Positions 27,911-37,589 of a DNA stretch of 64,000 nucleotides are shown piece after piece. The stretch is from Ruminococcus flavefaciens (GTDB taxonomy: Bacteria; Bacillota; Clostridia; Oscillospirales; Ruminococcaceae). How positions within the stretch are numbered: position 1 is the first letter of the stretch; every line of letters begins with the position of its first letter. The notes under the pieces were generated by a model, which was not told the origin of the DNA, did no database searches, and saw only the letters and a list, made by a program, of their open reading frames with translations. Both the position numbers and the translations under genes were made by a program. The DNA lies in contig SVNH01000006.1 in NCBI GenBank assembly GCA_015067005.1, positions 1-64,000 of the forward strand, written 5' to 3'.

Positions 27911-28642
27911 ATGTCAAAATCAACTAAGCCCAAAATATTCATCGTAGTTTTTGCAATACTTCTGCTCTTTGCAACAGCGCTTTCAGGCTACTGTTACAGC
28001 GTTTTCCGGGTACCTCCGGTAACCGACTGTGAGCTTCAGGAGCATGGCATCGACAACGCTTCAAAGCTGCTTATAGTCGCTCATCCGGATGACGACATCC
28101 TCTGGGGAGGCGCTCACCTTATGGAAAAGGGCTATTTTGTAGTTGTCGTTACAAATAAGACCAACTTAAAGCGTAAAAAGGAGTTTTATAACGTCCTCGA
28201 AGCAAGCGGAAACGATGGTATCATCCTCGCCCACCCCGATAAGACCTTCGGCAAAAAGGACAGCTGGGACAGAAGCCGAGAAGGTATCCAGCGTGATCTC
28301 GAAAAAATAATCCGCTATAAGCACTGGGATCTGATCGTTACCCATAACGTTGAAGGCGAATACGGTCACATCCACCACAAAATGACTCATAGCTTTGTCA
28401 GAGACATTTACAGGAAGTATTCAGATGAACTGAATACCAAGCTTTATTTCTTCGGAAAATATTACAATAAGACCGATATTCTCGATGTTCAGGATTCAAT
28501 GCCGCGCATTACCGAGGAACAGCTTAAATTCAAGGAAGATATGCTGAAGCTCTATACTTCCCAGAAAAACACTATCGCTATGTTCAACCAGATGAATCCA
28601 TTTGAAGAATGGACTCTTTATGATGGTTCAGAAAACGGTTAA
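27911..28642 (+). CDS. PIG-L/LmbE family deacetylase-like protein (membrane-anchored)
   Basis: LLIVAHPDDDILWGGAHL and HNVEGEYGHIHHKMTH motifs; N-terminal TM. Confidence 0.92.
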   Translation: MSKSTKPKIFIVVFAILLLFATALSGYCYSVFRVPPVTDCELQEHGIDNASKLLIVAHPDDDILWGGAHLMEKGYFVVVVTNKTNLKRKKEFYNVLEASGNDGIILAHPDKTFGKKDSWDRSREGIQRDLEKIIRYKHWDLIVTHNVEGEYGHIHHKMTHSFVRDIYRKYSDELNTKLYFFGKYYNKTDILDVQDSMPRITEEQLKFKEDMLKLYTSQKNTIAMFNQMNPFEEWTLYDGSENG

Positions 28643-28646
28643 TGCA

Positions 28647-28687
28647 AAGCGTCTGCAAAAGGGGTTACCTTCCCTTGCAGGCGCTTT
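28647..28687 (+). terminator. Rho-independent terminator candidate
   Basis: GCGTCTGCAA/TTGCAGGCGC hairpin followed by TTTTTT. Confidence 0.75.
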
Positions 28688-28868
28688 TTTGTTTTGTTAA
28701 TTTTAGGTTATTTTTTCTAAATCTCTTTACTATTGTTGACATTTGTGGTATAATGTAATGTAGCCGCGGCCCTTCCGCACTACGAAACAATCGCAAGCAA
28801 TACCGTATATTTCTGTACATCAATCATTGACTGCTGCAATAACAGCAGTCACCCACTATGGAGGAATC

Positions 28869-29543
28869 ATGGATAAGAGTGAATACCAGAAAACTATTGA
28901 TTATATCTTCGCTCTGATCGAAAGCGGTATGATCAAAAACGGCGATCAGCTGCCAACAGAAAGGAGCTTTTCCGAAAGGCTCGGAATCAGCAGGAATTCC
29001 ATACGCGAAGCTCTGAGAACTCTCGAAAACCTCGGTCTTGTCGAATGCCGTCAGGGTTCAGGAACTTACCTTACAGATCATGTTTCTGAGACCTTTACTA
29101 AAACTATCAACATCATGCTCATGCTAAAGCATACAACCAAAGCCGAAATATGCACTTTCCGCAGACATATGGAAAAAGCCATTTGCAGTTATATCATATC
29201 CAGCGGATGCAGCAAGGAGCATCAGGACACTATATCCTCGTCACTTGCAAAGCTGCTCGATGCCGATGATATACACTCCCTCGTTCAGGCTGATACGGAA
29301 TTCCACTACACTCTGATAAACGCTACTGAAAACAGTTTCATGACCACTATCATGGAATCAGTCAGCGACGTTTACAGAAAGTGGATAGACGAAATGCAGA
29401 CACTGTGTCCCGAAGAACTGCGTCCGGAACTCATTGATTGCCACAAGAAAATAGCAGAAGGTATACTCAGCGGCGATTACAATGCCTGTGTTAAAGCCAT
29501 TGACAGGCATTATGATATAGTAGACAGTATAAGTCCGCTTTGA
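28869..29543 (+). CDS. FadR/GntR-family transcriptional regulator
   Basis: QLPTERSFSERLGISRNSIREALRTLENLGLVECRQGSGTYL; FCD-like C-terminus; start at ATG after GGAGGAATC. Confidence 0.93.
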   Translation: MDKSEYQKTIDYIFALIESGMIKNGDQLPTERSFSERLGISRNSIREALRTLENLGLVECRQGSGTYLTDHVSETFTKTINIMLMLKHTTKAEICTFRRHMEKAICSYIISSGCSKEHQDTISSSLAKLLDADDIHSLVQADTEFHYTLINATENSFMTTIMESVSDVYRKWIDEMQTLCPEELRPELIDCHKKIAEGILSGDYNACVKAIDRHYDIVDSISPL

Positions 29544-29569
29544 TTTTCCACGTTCCAGGAGGAAGCTTA

Positions 29570-30433
29570 ATGAACCCCATTGAGGAGACCATTGCCGGTA
29601 AATTCGGCAAACAGATATGGTCGCGCTTCAACAAGAGCATAAATACATACGAACTGATCCAGCCCGGCGATAAGATCGCCGTTTGTATTTCCGGCGGCAA
29701 GGATTCAATGCTCATGTCCCTTTGCATAAAAAGATTCCAGCGATTCAGCAAAATACCGTTTGAGGTAGAATTTCTCGTTATGGATCCCGGATATGCCCCC
29801 GAAAACCGTCAAAAAATAGAGAGCAATCTCAGTCTTCTCGGTATAGAAGCAAGGATACTCGATACCAATATTTTCACATCCATTGAAAAAGAAAACAGTA
29901 ATCCATGCTTTCTCTGCGCCCGCCTGAGACGAGGCTGGCTCTACAAGTCCGCGCAGGAGCTCGGATGCAATAAAATAGCCCTCGGACACCACTTTGACGA
30001 TGTTGTTGAGACTATCCTTATGGGGATGCTCTATGGCTCTCAGATGCAGACCATGCTTCCGAAGCTTCATAGTGAAAATTATGCCGGTATGCAGCTGATA
30101 CGTCCGCTTTATCTTGTCCGCGAAAAAGACATAATCGGCTGGGCTGAATACAATAACCTCGAATTCATACGCTGTGCCTGCCGCATGACAGAAAACCTTT
30201 CAAATGAAACCAAAGTCTCGAAGCGTCAGGAGATAAAAGACCTTCTTAAAGATCTGAGAACAGTCAATCCGGCTGTTGATATGAACATTTTCCGCAGCGC
30301 AGAAAATGTCAATCTCAGGAAACTGATCTCCTACCATTCCGGCAGCGAATACCACCATTTTCTCGATGACTACTCAGAAGGCATAAGCGTCCGCGGAACT
30401 AAATCAGGCGAAAAACAAAAGAAGTCAACATAA
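29570..30433 (+). CDS. TtcA/TilS-family PP-loop ATPase
   Basis: VCISGGKDSMLMSL PP-loop; CFLCARLRRGWLY; ALGHHFDDVVETILM; CACRM. Confidence 0.88.
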   Translation: MNPIEETIAGKFGKQIWSRFNKSINTYELIQPGDKIAVCISGGKDSMLMSLCIKRFQRFSKIPFEVEFLVMDPGYAPENRQKIESNLSLLGIEARILDTNIFTSIEKENSNPCFLCARLRRGWLYKSAQELGCNKIALGHHFDDVVETILMGMLYGSQMQTMLPKLHSENYAGMQLIRPLYLVREKDIIGWAEYNNLEFIRCACRMTENLSNETKVSKRQEIKDLLKDLRTVNPAVDMNIFRSAENVNLRKLISYHSGSEYHHFLDDYSEGISVRGTKSGEKQKKST

Positions 30434-30457
30434 ACAAATCAAAGGAGCTGATCAAAT

Positions 30458-30730
30458 ATGATCTCTATCAAGCAAGAAGACTTCAACGACAATTACGAAT
30501 TATTTGTAAAACTATGCGAAATAACATCAGAACCTCTGAAGCTCGTCAAGGAAGGCTCTTCTGACCTCATCGTCATGAACGCAGAGGCTTTCGACAGAAG
30601 ACGCAAAATGCTCGATCTTCGTGAAAAGCTCCTCAGATATAACGATGATGAACCTCTCGGTACAAAAGGCATCTCACTCGAAGAACTCGGAAAATATATA
30701 AATGAACTCGAAAGCGATAAATCAAAATAA
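30458..30730 (+). CDS. Phd/YefM-family antitoxin-like protein (no toxin partner seen)
   Basis: LKLVKEGSSDLIVMNAEAFDRRRKMLDLREKL resembles Phd/YefM antitoxins. Confidence 0.65.
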   Translation: MISIKQEDFNDNYELFVKLCEITSEPLKLVKEGSSDLIVMNAEAFDRRRKMLDLREKLLRYNDDEPLGTKGISLEELGKYINELESDKSK

Positions 30731-30880
30731 CTTCTGTGTTCATAATTATTTCACAGCGATGAAAATTTGATGAAATCACAGTCATAATTATTGACATATC
30801 GCCAATTATCAATTATAATGGTATCAACGCCGAAGTTACCGGCGTACATGATATATTTTATTTACAGGAGGATTTGAAAA

Positions 30881-31576
30881 ATGGGAATTTTTGGAAGATT
30901 AAGCGATCTGCTCAGATCCAATGTCAACGATCTTATTGACAGAGCTGAAGATCCTGAAAAAATGGTAAAGCAGATAATCATTGATATGCAGACAGAGCTT
31001 ACTAAAGCTACTCAGAATTACGGTAAGGCTAAGGCAAGCGAACGTCTCGCTGAAAAGAGATACCTCGAAGCTAAGAAGCAGTCTGAAAACTGGGAGAACA
31101 AGGCTAAGGCTGCTCTCTCTCAGGGTAAGGAAGACCTCGCTAAGCAGGCTCTGGCTAAGAAAGTCAAAGCAGATGAGGACGTTGCTAACTACAAGCAGAT
31201 GTATGAGTCAATCTCAGACCAGACCGAAGCTATCGGCAGTCAGGTAGAGGTACTCAAGGCTAAGCTCGAAGAAGCTAAGAGCCGTCAGGCTATGCTCATC
31301 GCACGTTCACAGATGGCTGACACTCAGAAGAGCCTCGCAAAATCAGCAGGCGGTTTCGATGGCAATTCAGCACTCGAAAAATTCAACAAGATGGAAGAAA
31401 AGATCGAGCGCAAGGAAGCTGAAGCTGCTGCTTTCTCAGAAATAGCAGGCACCGATAACGACCTTAACGATACCTTCGAGAAGATCGAGGCTGACGCTAA
31501 AGTCGATGCCGAACTCGCAAGACTTATGGCTGAAATGAACGGCTCTTCTGCCGCTGCTCCAGCCGATGACCAGTAA
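30881..31576 (+). CDS. pspA: PspA/IM30 family protein
   Basis: MGIFGRLSDLLRSNVNDLIDRAEDPEKMVKQIIIDMQTEL and a long coiled coil. Confidence 0.95.
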   Translation: MGIFGRLSDLLRSNVNDLIDRAEDPEKMVKQIIIDMQTELTKATQNYGKAKASERLAEKRYLEAKKQSENWENKAKAALSQGKEDLAKQALAKKVKADEDVANYKQMYESISDQTEAIGSQVEVLKAKLEEAKSRQAMLIARSQMADTQKSLAKSAGGFDGNSALEKFNKMEEKIERKEAEAAAFSEIAGTDNDLNDTFEKIEADAKVDAELARLMAEMNGSSAAAPADDQ

Positions 31577-31594
31577 TTATAAAGGATTATTATT

Positions 31595-31765
31595 ATGAGC
31601 CGCAAAGATACTCAATACAACTCACCAAAATACATCAAGGATTCACTTCCTTTACTTGCAGCGATCTTTCTCGCTATATCTTCTGTCGTTTATATAATGT
31701 TCAGAAGCTGGAGCAATAAGCTCTATTCAGAGCGCTGGAAGGATTATGAAGACTGCGGAATCTGA
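31595..31765 (+). CDS. Small single-TM hypothetical protein (56 aa)
   Basis: ATG after AAAGGA; MSRKDTQYNSPKYIKDSLPLLAAIFLAISSVVYIMFRSWSNKLYSERWKDYEDCGI; absent from the supplied ORF track (too short). Confidence 0.5.
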   Translation: MSRKDTQYNSPKYIKDSLPLLAAIFLAISSVVYIMFRSWSNKLYSERWKDYEDCGI

Positions 31766-31789
31766 ACCGCATTTGCTTCAAAAAAATTC

Positions 31790-31810
31790 AGCTCCCGTTC
31801 TTCGGGAGCT
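31790..31810. terminator. Terminator between convergent short genes
   Basis: AGCTCCCG/CGGGAGCT followed by GTTTTGTT. Confidence 0.7.
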
Positions 31811-31817
31811 GTTTTGT

Positions 31818-31901
31818 TCAGGATTCTTCTTTCTTGATCCTGAAAATTACACGGAGAAGTCCGGAAATAAACTTAGGACTCTTTATCACAACTACTTTCA
31901 T
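31818..31901 (-). CDS. spoVM: Stage V sporulation protein M-like peptide
   Basis: 27-aa ORF MKVVVIKSPKFISGLLRVIFRIKKEES behind AAGGAGG; fits the SpoVM pattern MKxxxIKxPKFxxGxxR; absent from the supplied ORF track. Confidence 0.85.
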   Translation of the reverse strand: MKVVVIKSPKFISGLLRVIFRIKKEES

Positions 31902-31986
31902 ATGTATCCCTCCTTTGTATAGTTTATTATATTCAGCGGGAGTTTTTTTGTGAGTAGTTTTCATCAAAATATGTCAGGAGATAATT

Positions 31987-32244
31987 ATGGATTACAAATA
32001 CAAAACTAAAATGGTGTGCTCTCAGGAGATCAGATTCAATATCGAAGGCAACGTTATCACCAATGTTTCTTTCATCGGAGGATGTAACGGCAACCTTAAA
32101 GCCATATCCAAACTCGTCGACGGCATGACTGTTGAGGAGATCGAAGCTAAGCTTAAAGGCAATACCTGCGGAAGCCGTCCGACTTCCTGCGCCGATCAAC
32201 TCTGTCTTGCTATCCGCGAAGCCTATGATTCAGCTAACAAGTAA
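31987..32244 (+). CDS. TSCPD domain-containing protein
   Basis: NVSFIGGCNGNLKAISKLVDGMTVEEIEAKLKGNTCGSRPTSCADQL. Confidence 0.9.
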   Translation: MDYKYKTKMVCSQEIRFNIEGNVITNVSFIGGCNGNLKAISKLVDGMTVEEIEAKLKGNTCGSRPTSCADQLCLAIREAYDSANK

Positions 32245-32250
32245 CATATA

Positions 32251-32289
32251 AAAGCCCTGCATATGAGTATTACACATATGCAGGGCTTT
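32251..32289. terminator. Rho-independent terminator candidate
   Basis: AAAGCCCTGCATATG/CATATGCAGGGCTTT hairpin. Confidence 0.8.
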
Positions 32290-32306
32290 TGATATGACTG
32301 CTGTTA

Positions 32307-34478
32307 TCATGCGTTTGAAGGCATCTTCAATTTACCGGAAGTTATCAGCTTCTTGATCTCTTCATAAGGCTGAGGTTTACTGAAATAATATCCCTGAACC
32401 TTGTCACAGCCGATAGATTCAAGGAACTTGAACTGTTCCGCTGTTTCAACGCCTTCAGTAAGTGAATTCATTCCAAGCTGCTTTGTAAGGTCAACAACAT
32501 TTTTGAGAATAGTTTTGGTCTTTGCGTTATCATCAAATCCGGAGAGGAACTTCATATCTATCTTCATAACATCGAAATTATAGTCCTTGAGGACATTGAG
32601 CGATGAATAACCGCTTCCGAAATCATCAAGCCAAATACTGTAACCGGATTCATGCAGCTTCTTTGTTGCATTTTGCAGGAAATTCTGCTGCTCAGTAAGT
32701 GCGCTCTCGGTTATTTCGACATCAAGGTAAGACTTCGGAACTTTGTACTTATCCGCCATTTTTCCAAGATAGCCGACTATATCGCAAAGTTCAAAATCAA
32801 GACGCGAGAAGTTCAGCGATACCGGTACAAAAGGCTCATTATTGTCAACAGCATTACGATAATCACGGCAAACATTTTCGATTATACACATATCAAGTTT
32901 ATGTATCTGCCGGTACTCTTCGAGAACATCAATGAACATCGCCGGCGGAAGAAGTCCGTAATTAGGCTCCTTCCATCTTGCAAGCGCTTCAAATCCGCAT
33001 ATAGTGCCGTCCTTAGTAGATACAACAGGCTGATAATAAACCTTGATACAATCGTTTTCGATAGCATTGTCGATATTATTGACAATGTACTGCTTGAGTG
33101 TGAAGCGTTCTTCGAGAGTTTTATCATACAGACAGAAACTGCGTCCGAAATGCTTCTTGATATTATTGCAGGCGAATCTTGCTCGATCGCAGGCATGACT
33201 TACATCGCTCTCGTTTCCTAATGGTTTATATGCACCGCATTTCAGCGAAAGCTGTACCTCTCCCTGAAGATGGTGTATCGACTCAGAAAGCATCTCAATT
33301 ATGTCCATACTGCCTTCGCTCTGTGTCAGAACCACAAAATGGTCATCGGAATAACGTGCAACAAGCGAGCCCTTAAAGCTGTTATTGATCTCATGCGCGA
33401 ATTTGATAAGGAGTTCATTTCCGGCGTAGAAGCCATACTTATCATTATACGACTTAAAATTCTCAATATCAAAGAACAGGAAAATTACCCTTTCCTTATC
33501 GGTCGTTACATAATTCAGCAGCTTCTCTGCCTCGCTGCGGAAATACACCATATTGTGAATTCCGGTAAGTTCATCCTCAACAGATATGCGGCTGAGATAT
33601 GTGTTCATTTCCTCAAGGTTCTCGTCCTTCTGCGCCTGAGACAAGGTCTTATTATAGTTTGCTATACAGAACAGCAGCGTTGACAGCCACATCGTAAATC
33701 CGTTGATCTTGATACCGTCACCGAGACCGGTCTCAACTGTTGAGAAGTCCACAACACCGGTGAATTTTCCGACTGTGCTGAGATCTATCATTCCGCTTAT
33801 TCTGTAATAGAATATGAGGTATGAAACTGTGAGGACAATGAATCCCCATATCGGTCGCCACACAAGCAGACATATAACGAATAATTCCATAGTCAGGAAT
33901 GTGAGCATCTGCTCGCCCTTAGCATAGCCGTTTACCGATATAATTATACCGAAATTTATGCACACGAATGAGAACACATACATTACAGAAAGGCTCTGCC
34001 ACTTTCTGTCTTCACTGCCTCTCATAAGCAATACAGAGAATATCATCATCAGTATCGCTGCGGAAAGAAGTATGATGTAGTTTACGAGATCCGCAAGCTT
34101 TTTGCCGCTTCCGTTATACTTCGACAGCATCCAGACCTCAAACACTGCAACCGCCGCACACATTATCATAACTAAAAATGCTATCCATTTATGCTTGTGC
34201 TTCTTAGTCAATGCGCGTATCGCATAAAGCAGCATCAGAATTCCAGAACTCAGCAGCAGCACATAATTCGAGTAATACTTTTCCGTAAGAGTCCAGATCT
34301 GACTTTGAAGGTTCTTTTCAAAGATAGTGCGGGTCATTCGCAGTATCATCCATATTTCAAGCACTATTACGACAATAGACATATATATGCTTGCTTTCAT
34401 ATTGGTCATATAAAAATATTCCCTGACATACTTGCTCTGTTTATCAACGCCGAGCCAGCTTTTCAATTTCCTAAGCAT
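32307..34478 (-). CDS. Multi-TM GGDEF-EAL protein (degenerate GGDEF, intact EAL)
   Basis: GGDEF region reads ARYSDDHFVVL; EAL region GFEALARWKEP, DVEITESAL, WLDDFGSGYSSL. Confidence 0.92.
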   Translation of the reverse strand: MLRKLKSWLGVDKQSKYVREYFYMTNMKASIYMSIVVIVLEIWMILRMTRTIFEKNLQSQIWTLTEKYYSNYVLLLSSGILMLLYAIRALTKKHKHKWIAFLVMIMCAAVAVFEVWMLSKYNGSGKKLADLVNYIILLSAAILMMIFSVLLMRGSEDRKWQSLSVMYVFSFVCINFGIIISVNGYAKGEQMLTFLTMELFVICLLVWRPIWGFIVLTVSYLIFYYRISGMIDLSTVGKFTGVVDFSTVETGLGDGIKINGFTMWLSTLLFCIANYNKTLSQAQKDENLEEMNTYLSRISVEDELTGIHNMVYFRSEAEKLLNYVTTDKERVIFLFFDIENFKSYNDKYGFYAGNELLIKFAHEINNSFKGSLVARYSDDHFVVLTQSEGSMDIIEMLSESIHHLQGEVQLSLKCGAYKPLGNESDVSHACDRARFACNNIKKHFGRSFCLYDKTLEERFTLKQYIVNNIDNAIENDCIKVYYQPVVSTKDGTICGFEALARWKEPNYGLLPPAMFIDVLEEYRQIHKLDMCIIENVCRDYRNAVDNNEPFVPVSLNFSRLDFELCDIVGYLGKMADKYKVPKSYLDVEITESALTEQQNFLQNATKKLHESGYSIWLDDFGSGYSSLNVLKDYNFDVMKIDMKFLSGFDDNAKTKTILKNVVDLTKQLGMNSLTEGVETAEQFKFLESIGCDKVQGYYFSKPQPYEEIKKLITSGKLKMPSNA

Positions 34479-34675
34479 CTGATCCTCCCCTCAGCTGTAA
34501 TGATCTAAAATAATAAAACAGCTGTATCAAGCTATTCTTAGAGATATTTCTTTCATAATGCTCCTATATGTGAACGTGGAACATAGTATATATAAATTAT
34601 ACCAAAAAGCTTTTATAATGTCAATGATTTTTAAGTAAATTGGTTATAATTTTAAATGTATTATCACACAAAAAA

Positions 34676-34700
34676 ACAGCCGCATTTTAACTGCGGCTGT
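34676..34700 (-). terminator. Rho-independent terminator candidate
   Basis: ACAGCCGCA/TGCGGCTGT with an A/T-rich tract on the minus-strand 3' side. Confidence 0.7.
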
Positions 34701-34711
34701 TCATAAAATGA

Positions 34712-36400
34712 TTATTTTTCCTCTTTTTCAGTCTTTATAAGAGTTCCGTTGATCTTCTCAACCAATTCTGAGATCTCACCGATAGACTGATGAATAACAC
34801 CTGAACTTTCGTTCGTAACATTAACATTGTCATCAAGTACACTGAATGCAGAAATAGTCATTTCAAGGATACTGATAAGCTGCTTAACGCTGTCGCCGTC
34901 CATTGTAGGATTCTCATTGCAGAATGTAACAACGTTCTGAAGCAGATCCTTAACAACTGTTGCTCTCTCGCTCGTTGCAGATGTAGAATCGCCGATGGTG
35001 TTCATATTCTTGCTGATAGCAGCTACTTCTTCCTTCAGTTTGTTTGAAAGCTCAAGACACTCTGCTGTGATCTCAGCAAGCTGTTCATGCTGCTTTGCAA
35101 GTTCTGAATGTCTTGCAATGAGAACTGACTTAGCATAGATCACACAGTTTTCAGGAGTATTAAGTCCTCGTGAAATAGCGATAGCCATACTACGACAGGT
35201 ATCGTATCCACAGGCACGGCAGTCATAATGCTTATCTGCATCAGTTAACTTGCCCATCTTCTCATAGATCGGTTCAAGCTGTTTCTCGCTCGGAACAGGT
35301 GAAGGCATAGTGCCCTTGTAGGTTCTTACGAAATCTGCGATCCTGAGTTCCTCATCAAATCTTTTGAAGAGTTTATCCTCTCCTCTGCCCATGATACCGC
35401 CTGACTTACGTCTGCGCTTAGCTTCGTTCTCAATTGATCTCATTGTAGCCATCATGTCGAAGATAGTCTGATTTGTAGCAGTAGCCGGTCCGCCGTTACA
35501 ACCTGCATCGCACGAAAGAACATCGAACACCTGCGGGTGCTTGGACTCAGGCATTTTGCCATACATATCTATCTCTTTATATACCTTGTAGAGACCTTCT
35601 GAGGTTGCTATATTGAGTTCCTCATCATGTGCCCAGAGGTTATCGCGGAGTCCGCCCGGACGTGGATATACAGAACCGAGCTGTCCCTGCTGATCGTCGA
35701 ATTTATACTCAAAATCGTCGATCGGGTTTATCGGTATATTAATGTCATTTCTGTCGAAATAGTTCATAAGCTTCTTGAAGGTAACGTTATACTCAACAAG
35801 ACCTGTCTCGTCGAATTCGCTCTTCTTTGCGATACAAGGTGAAAGGAATGCAATAGGGTTGTTTCTTCTGAGATACTGCTTTATGTATATAGCTCCGCAG
35901 GCAACAGGGCTGTGTACCGGTGAAAGGTTTGAAAGCAGCTTAGGCTGATACTTTTCAATATAGTTTACGATAGCAGGACATGGCTGTGTAATGATATTGC
36001 CGACCTTGCTCTGCTCAAGCATTCTCAGATGCACCCATGTACAGATATCTGCACCAAGTGAAACATCGTAAACAGAACATCCCTGGCTCTTGAACCAATC
36101 AAGGATACCCTTCCACTTATTCGGAAATACTGTCTTGATAGCCGGAGAAGCCATGATAATCATCTTCTCCTTGACTACTCTTGACATACACTCCTCTGTA
36201 TCATCAACATAGTCTCTTGCTCCATGCTGACAAACCTTTACACATTCGCCGCAGGCAATACACTTATTCGGATCAACTGATGTTATGAATCTTCCGTCTT
36301 CAAGTCTTTTCGTGATATTGGCTTCCGGTGCAGGACAGCATCTCACACACGCATTACATCCATCACATTTTTCAGGTCTTACAATTACTAATTCATTCAT
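34712..36400 (-). CDS. [FeFe]-hydrogenase-like iron-sulfur protein (sensory-type) with C-terminal coiled coil
   Basis: CDGCNACVRCCP and CIACGECVKVCQ ferredoxin clusters; H-cluster-like motifs TQPCPAIVNY, SPCIAKKSEF, SCDAGCNGGPAT; CRACGYDTC 4Fe-4S motif; coiled-coil tail. Confidence 0.85.
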   Translation of the reverse strand: MNELVIVRPEKCDGCNACVRCCPAPEANITKRLEDGRFITSVDPNKCIACGECVKVCQHGARDYVDDTEECMSRVVKEKMIIMASPAIKTVFPNKWKGILDWFKSQGCSVYDVSLGADICTWVHLRMLEQSKVGNIITQPCPAIVNYIEKYQPKLLSNLSPVHSPVACGAIYIKQYLRRNNPIAFLSPCIAKKSEFDETGLVEYNVTFKKLMNYFDRNDINIPINPIDDFEYKFDDQQGQLGSVYPRPGGLRDNLWAHDEELNIATSEGLYKVYKEIDMYGKMPESKHPQVFDVLSCDAGCNGGPATATNQTIFDMMATMRSIENEAKRRRKSGGIMGRGEDKLFKRFDEELRIADFVRTYKGTMPSPVPSEKQLEPIYEKMGKLTDADKHYDCRACGYDTCRSMAIAISRGLNTPENCVIYAKSVLIARHSELAKQHEQLAEITAECLELSNKLKEEVAAISKNMNTIGDSTSATSERATVVKDLLQNVVTFCNENPTMDGDSVKQLISILEMTISAFSVLDDNVNVTNESSGVIHQSIGEISELVEKINGTLIKTEKEEK

Positions 36401-36470
36401 AATACATTCTTACCCCTCTGATGATCTTTGATATTGAAAGAACACATAGCAATATACCAGTATTCCGGGT

Positions 36471-37589
36471 TTATTTCTTGCCGCCGAGTGCACTTGCCTG
36501 TGCTGCAAGAGCCGCAAGGTCTATCTTTCCGCCTTTTTTCTCCTTTGGCTCTTCAGCTTTTGCCTCTTCCGGCTTTTGCTCTTCCACTGGTGCTTCTGCC
36601 GGTGCTTCGACAGGTTCTGTCACCTTACTGCCAGATGTCTCATGAACATTCTTGTCTTTTTTGCCGCCGATAGCTTCAGCCATCTGCTTCAGCTTATCGA
36701 GCTCGCTTCTCTTTTTCAGTCTCTCCTCAGCTTCCTCTTCACGGTCCTTAAGCGCATTGCGTTTAGGTGCTTCCGGAATTTCCGGCGCATACGACTCCGG
36801 CTCTCTGAACACAGGAACTCCGCCTTCTCTGAGGGTATTGCTGACAGAGAAGAGTCTTTCCTCAGCATCGCTTATATCACCGAGACCTGTATCAACGAAA
36901 GCTTCGAGAGTTGTTCTCAGCTGCGACATCTGAGCGCCAAGCTTTGTAACGTCATCAAGCATAATAGCCTTTAGATTATTGGAAGAAACGTTCATCTCTT
37001 CCGCTTTATTCTTAGCCTCTGCCAGTTTTAAAGCAGCCGTTCTCTCAGCCTCATATATGATCTGGGCAGCCTCGTCATTAGCATCAGCTATTGCAAGCTC
37101 AGCAGCTTTTTTAGCTTCATCATTGAGGTTTTCAGCCTCTCTCTTTGCATTATTAACGAGCATATCAGCCGATTTCTGCGCTTCGATGAACACCTGACTG
37201 AGTGAAGCCGGATTATTTCCCGACTCATATCCTGCAAGCTTATCATTTGCTGCTTTAAGCTGCTCTTTGAGTTCTTCGATAGAGGCGTTAAGATCAGCGA
37301 CCTTCTGTTCAAAGCCTTTATTCTCTTCCTCAGTTGCCTTTAACTTGGTCGTGAGAGTCTCATTCTGCACCTGCACCTGAGTAAGCTTAGCCCTTTCCCC
37401 TGCCATAACTGTTTCGTTAGCCTTTTCAGCATCCGTACCTTTTTTATAAGCATCGAGAAGAAGCTTAGTCTCTCTGAGTTCATTCTTCATATCGTAGACC
37501 TGTGAATAAAGGTACTCAAGTCTGCGTATGACCTCTGTTTTATCATATCCACCGAAGGTCACAGTTTTTATGAATCTTGCCTCTGCCAT
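36471..37589 (-). CDS. DivIVA-like coiled-coil protein with Pro/Glu/Ala-rich tail
   Basis: FIKTVTFGGYDKTEVIRRLEYLYSQVYDMKNEL N-terminus followed by a long coiled coil. Confidence 0.7.
   Translation of the reverse strand: MAEARFIKTVTFGGYDKTEVIRRLEYLYSQVYDMKNELRETKLLLDAYKKGTDAEKANETVMAGERAKLTQVQVQNETLTTKLKATEEENKGFEQKVADLNASIEELKEQLKAANDKLAGYESGNNPASLSQVFIEAQKSADMLVNNAKREAENLNDEAKKAAELAIADANDEAAQIIYEAERTAALKLAEAKNKAEEMNVSSNNLKAIMLDDVTKLGAQMSQLRTTLEAFVDTGLGDISDAEERLFSVSNTLREGGVPVFREPESYAPEIPEAPKRNALKDREEEAEERLKKRSELDKLKQMAEAIGGKKDKNVHETSGSKVTEPVEAPAEAPVEEQKPEEAKAEEPKEKKGGKIDLAALAAQASALGGKK

Noticed and set aside
32652-33683. Plus-strand ORFs of 189 and 137 aa
   Set aside because: Antisense to the GGDEF-EAL gene; no family resemblance.
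36421-37197. Ser/Ala/Phe-rich plus-strand ORFs
   Set aside because: Antisense reading of the DivIVA-like coiled coil.
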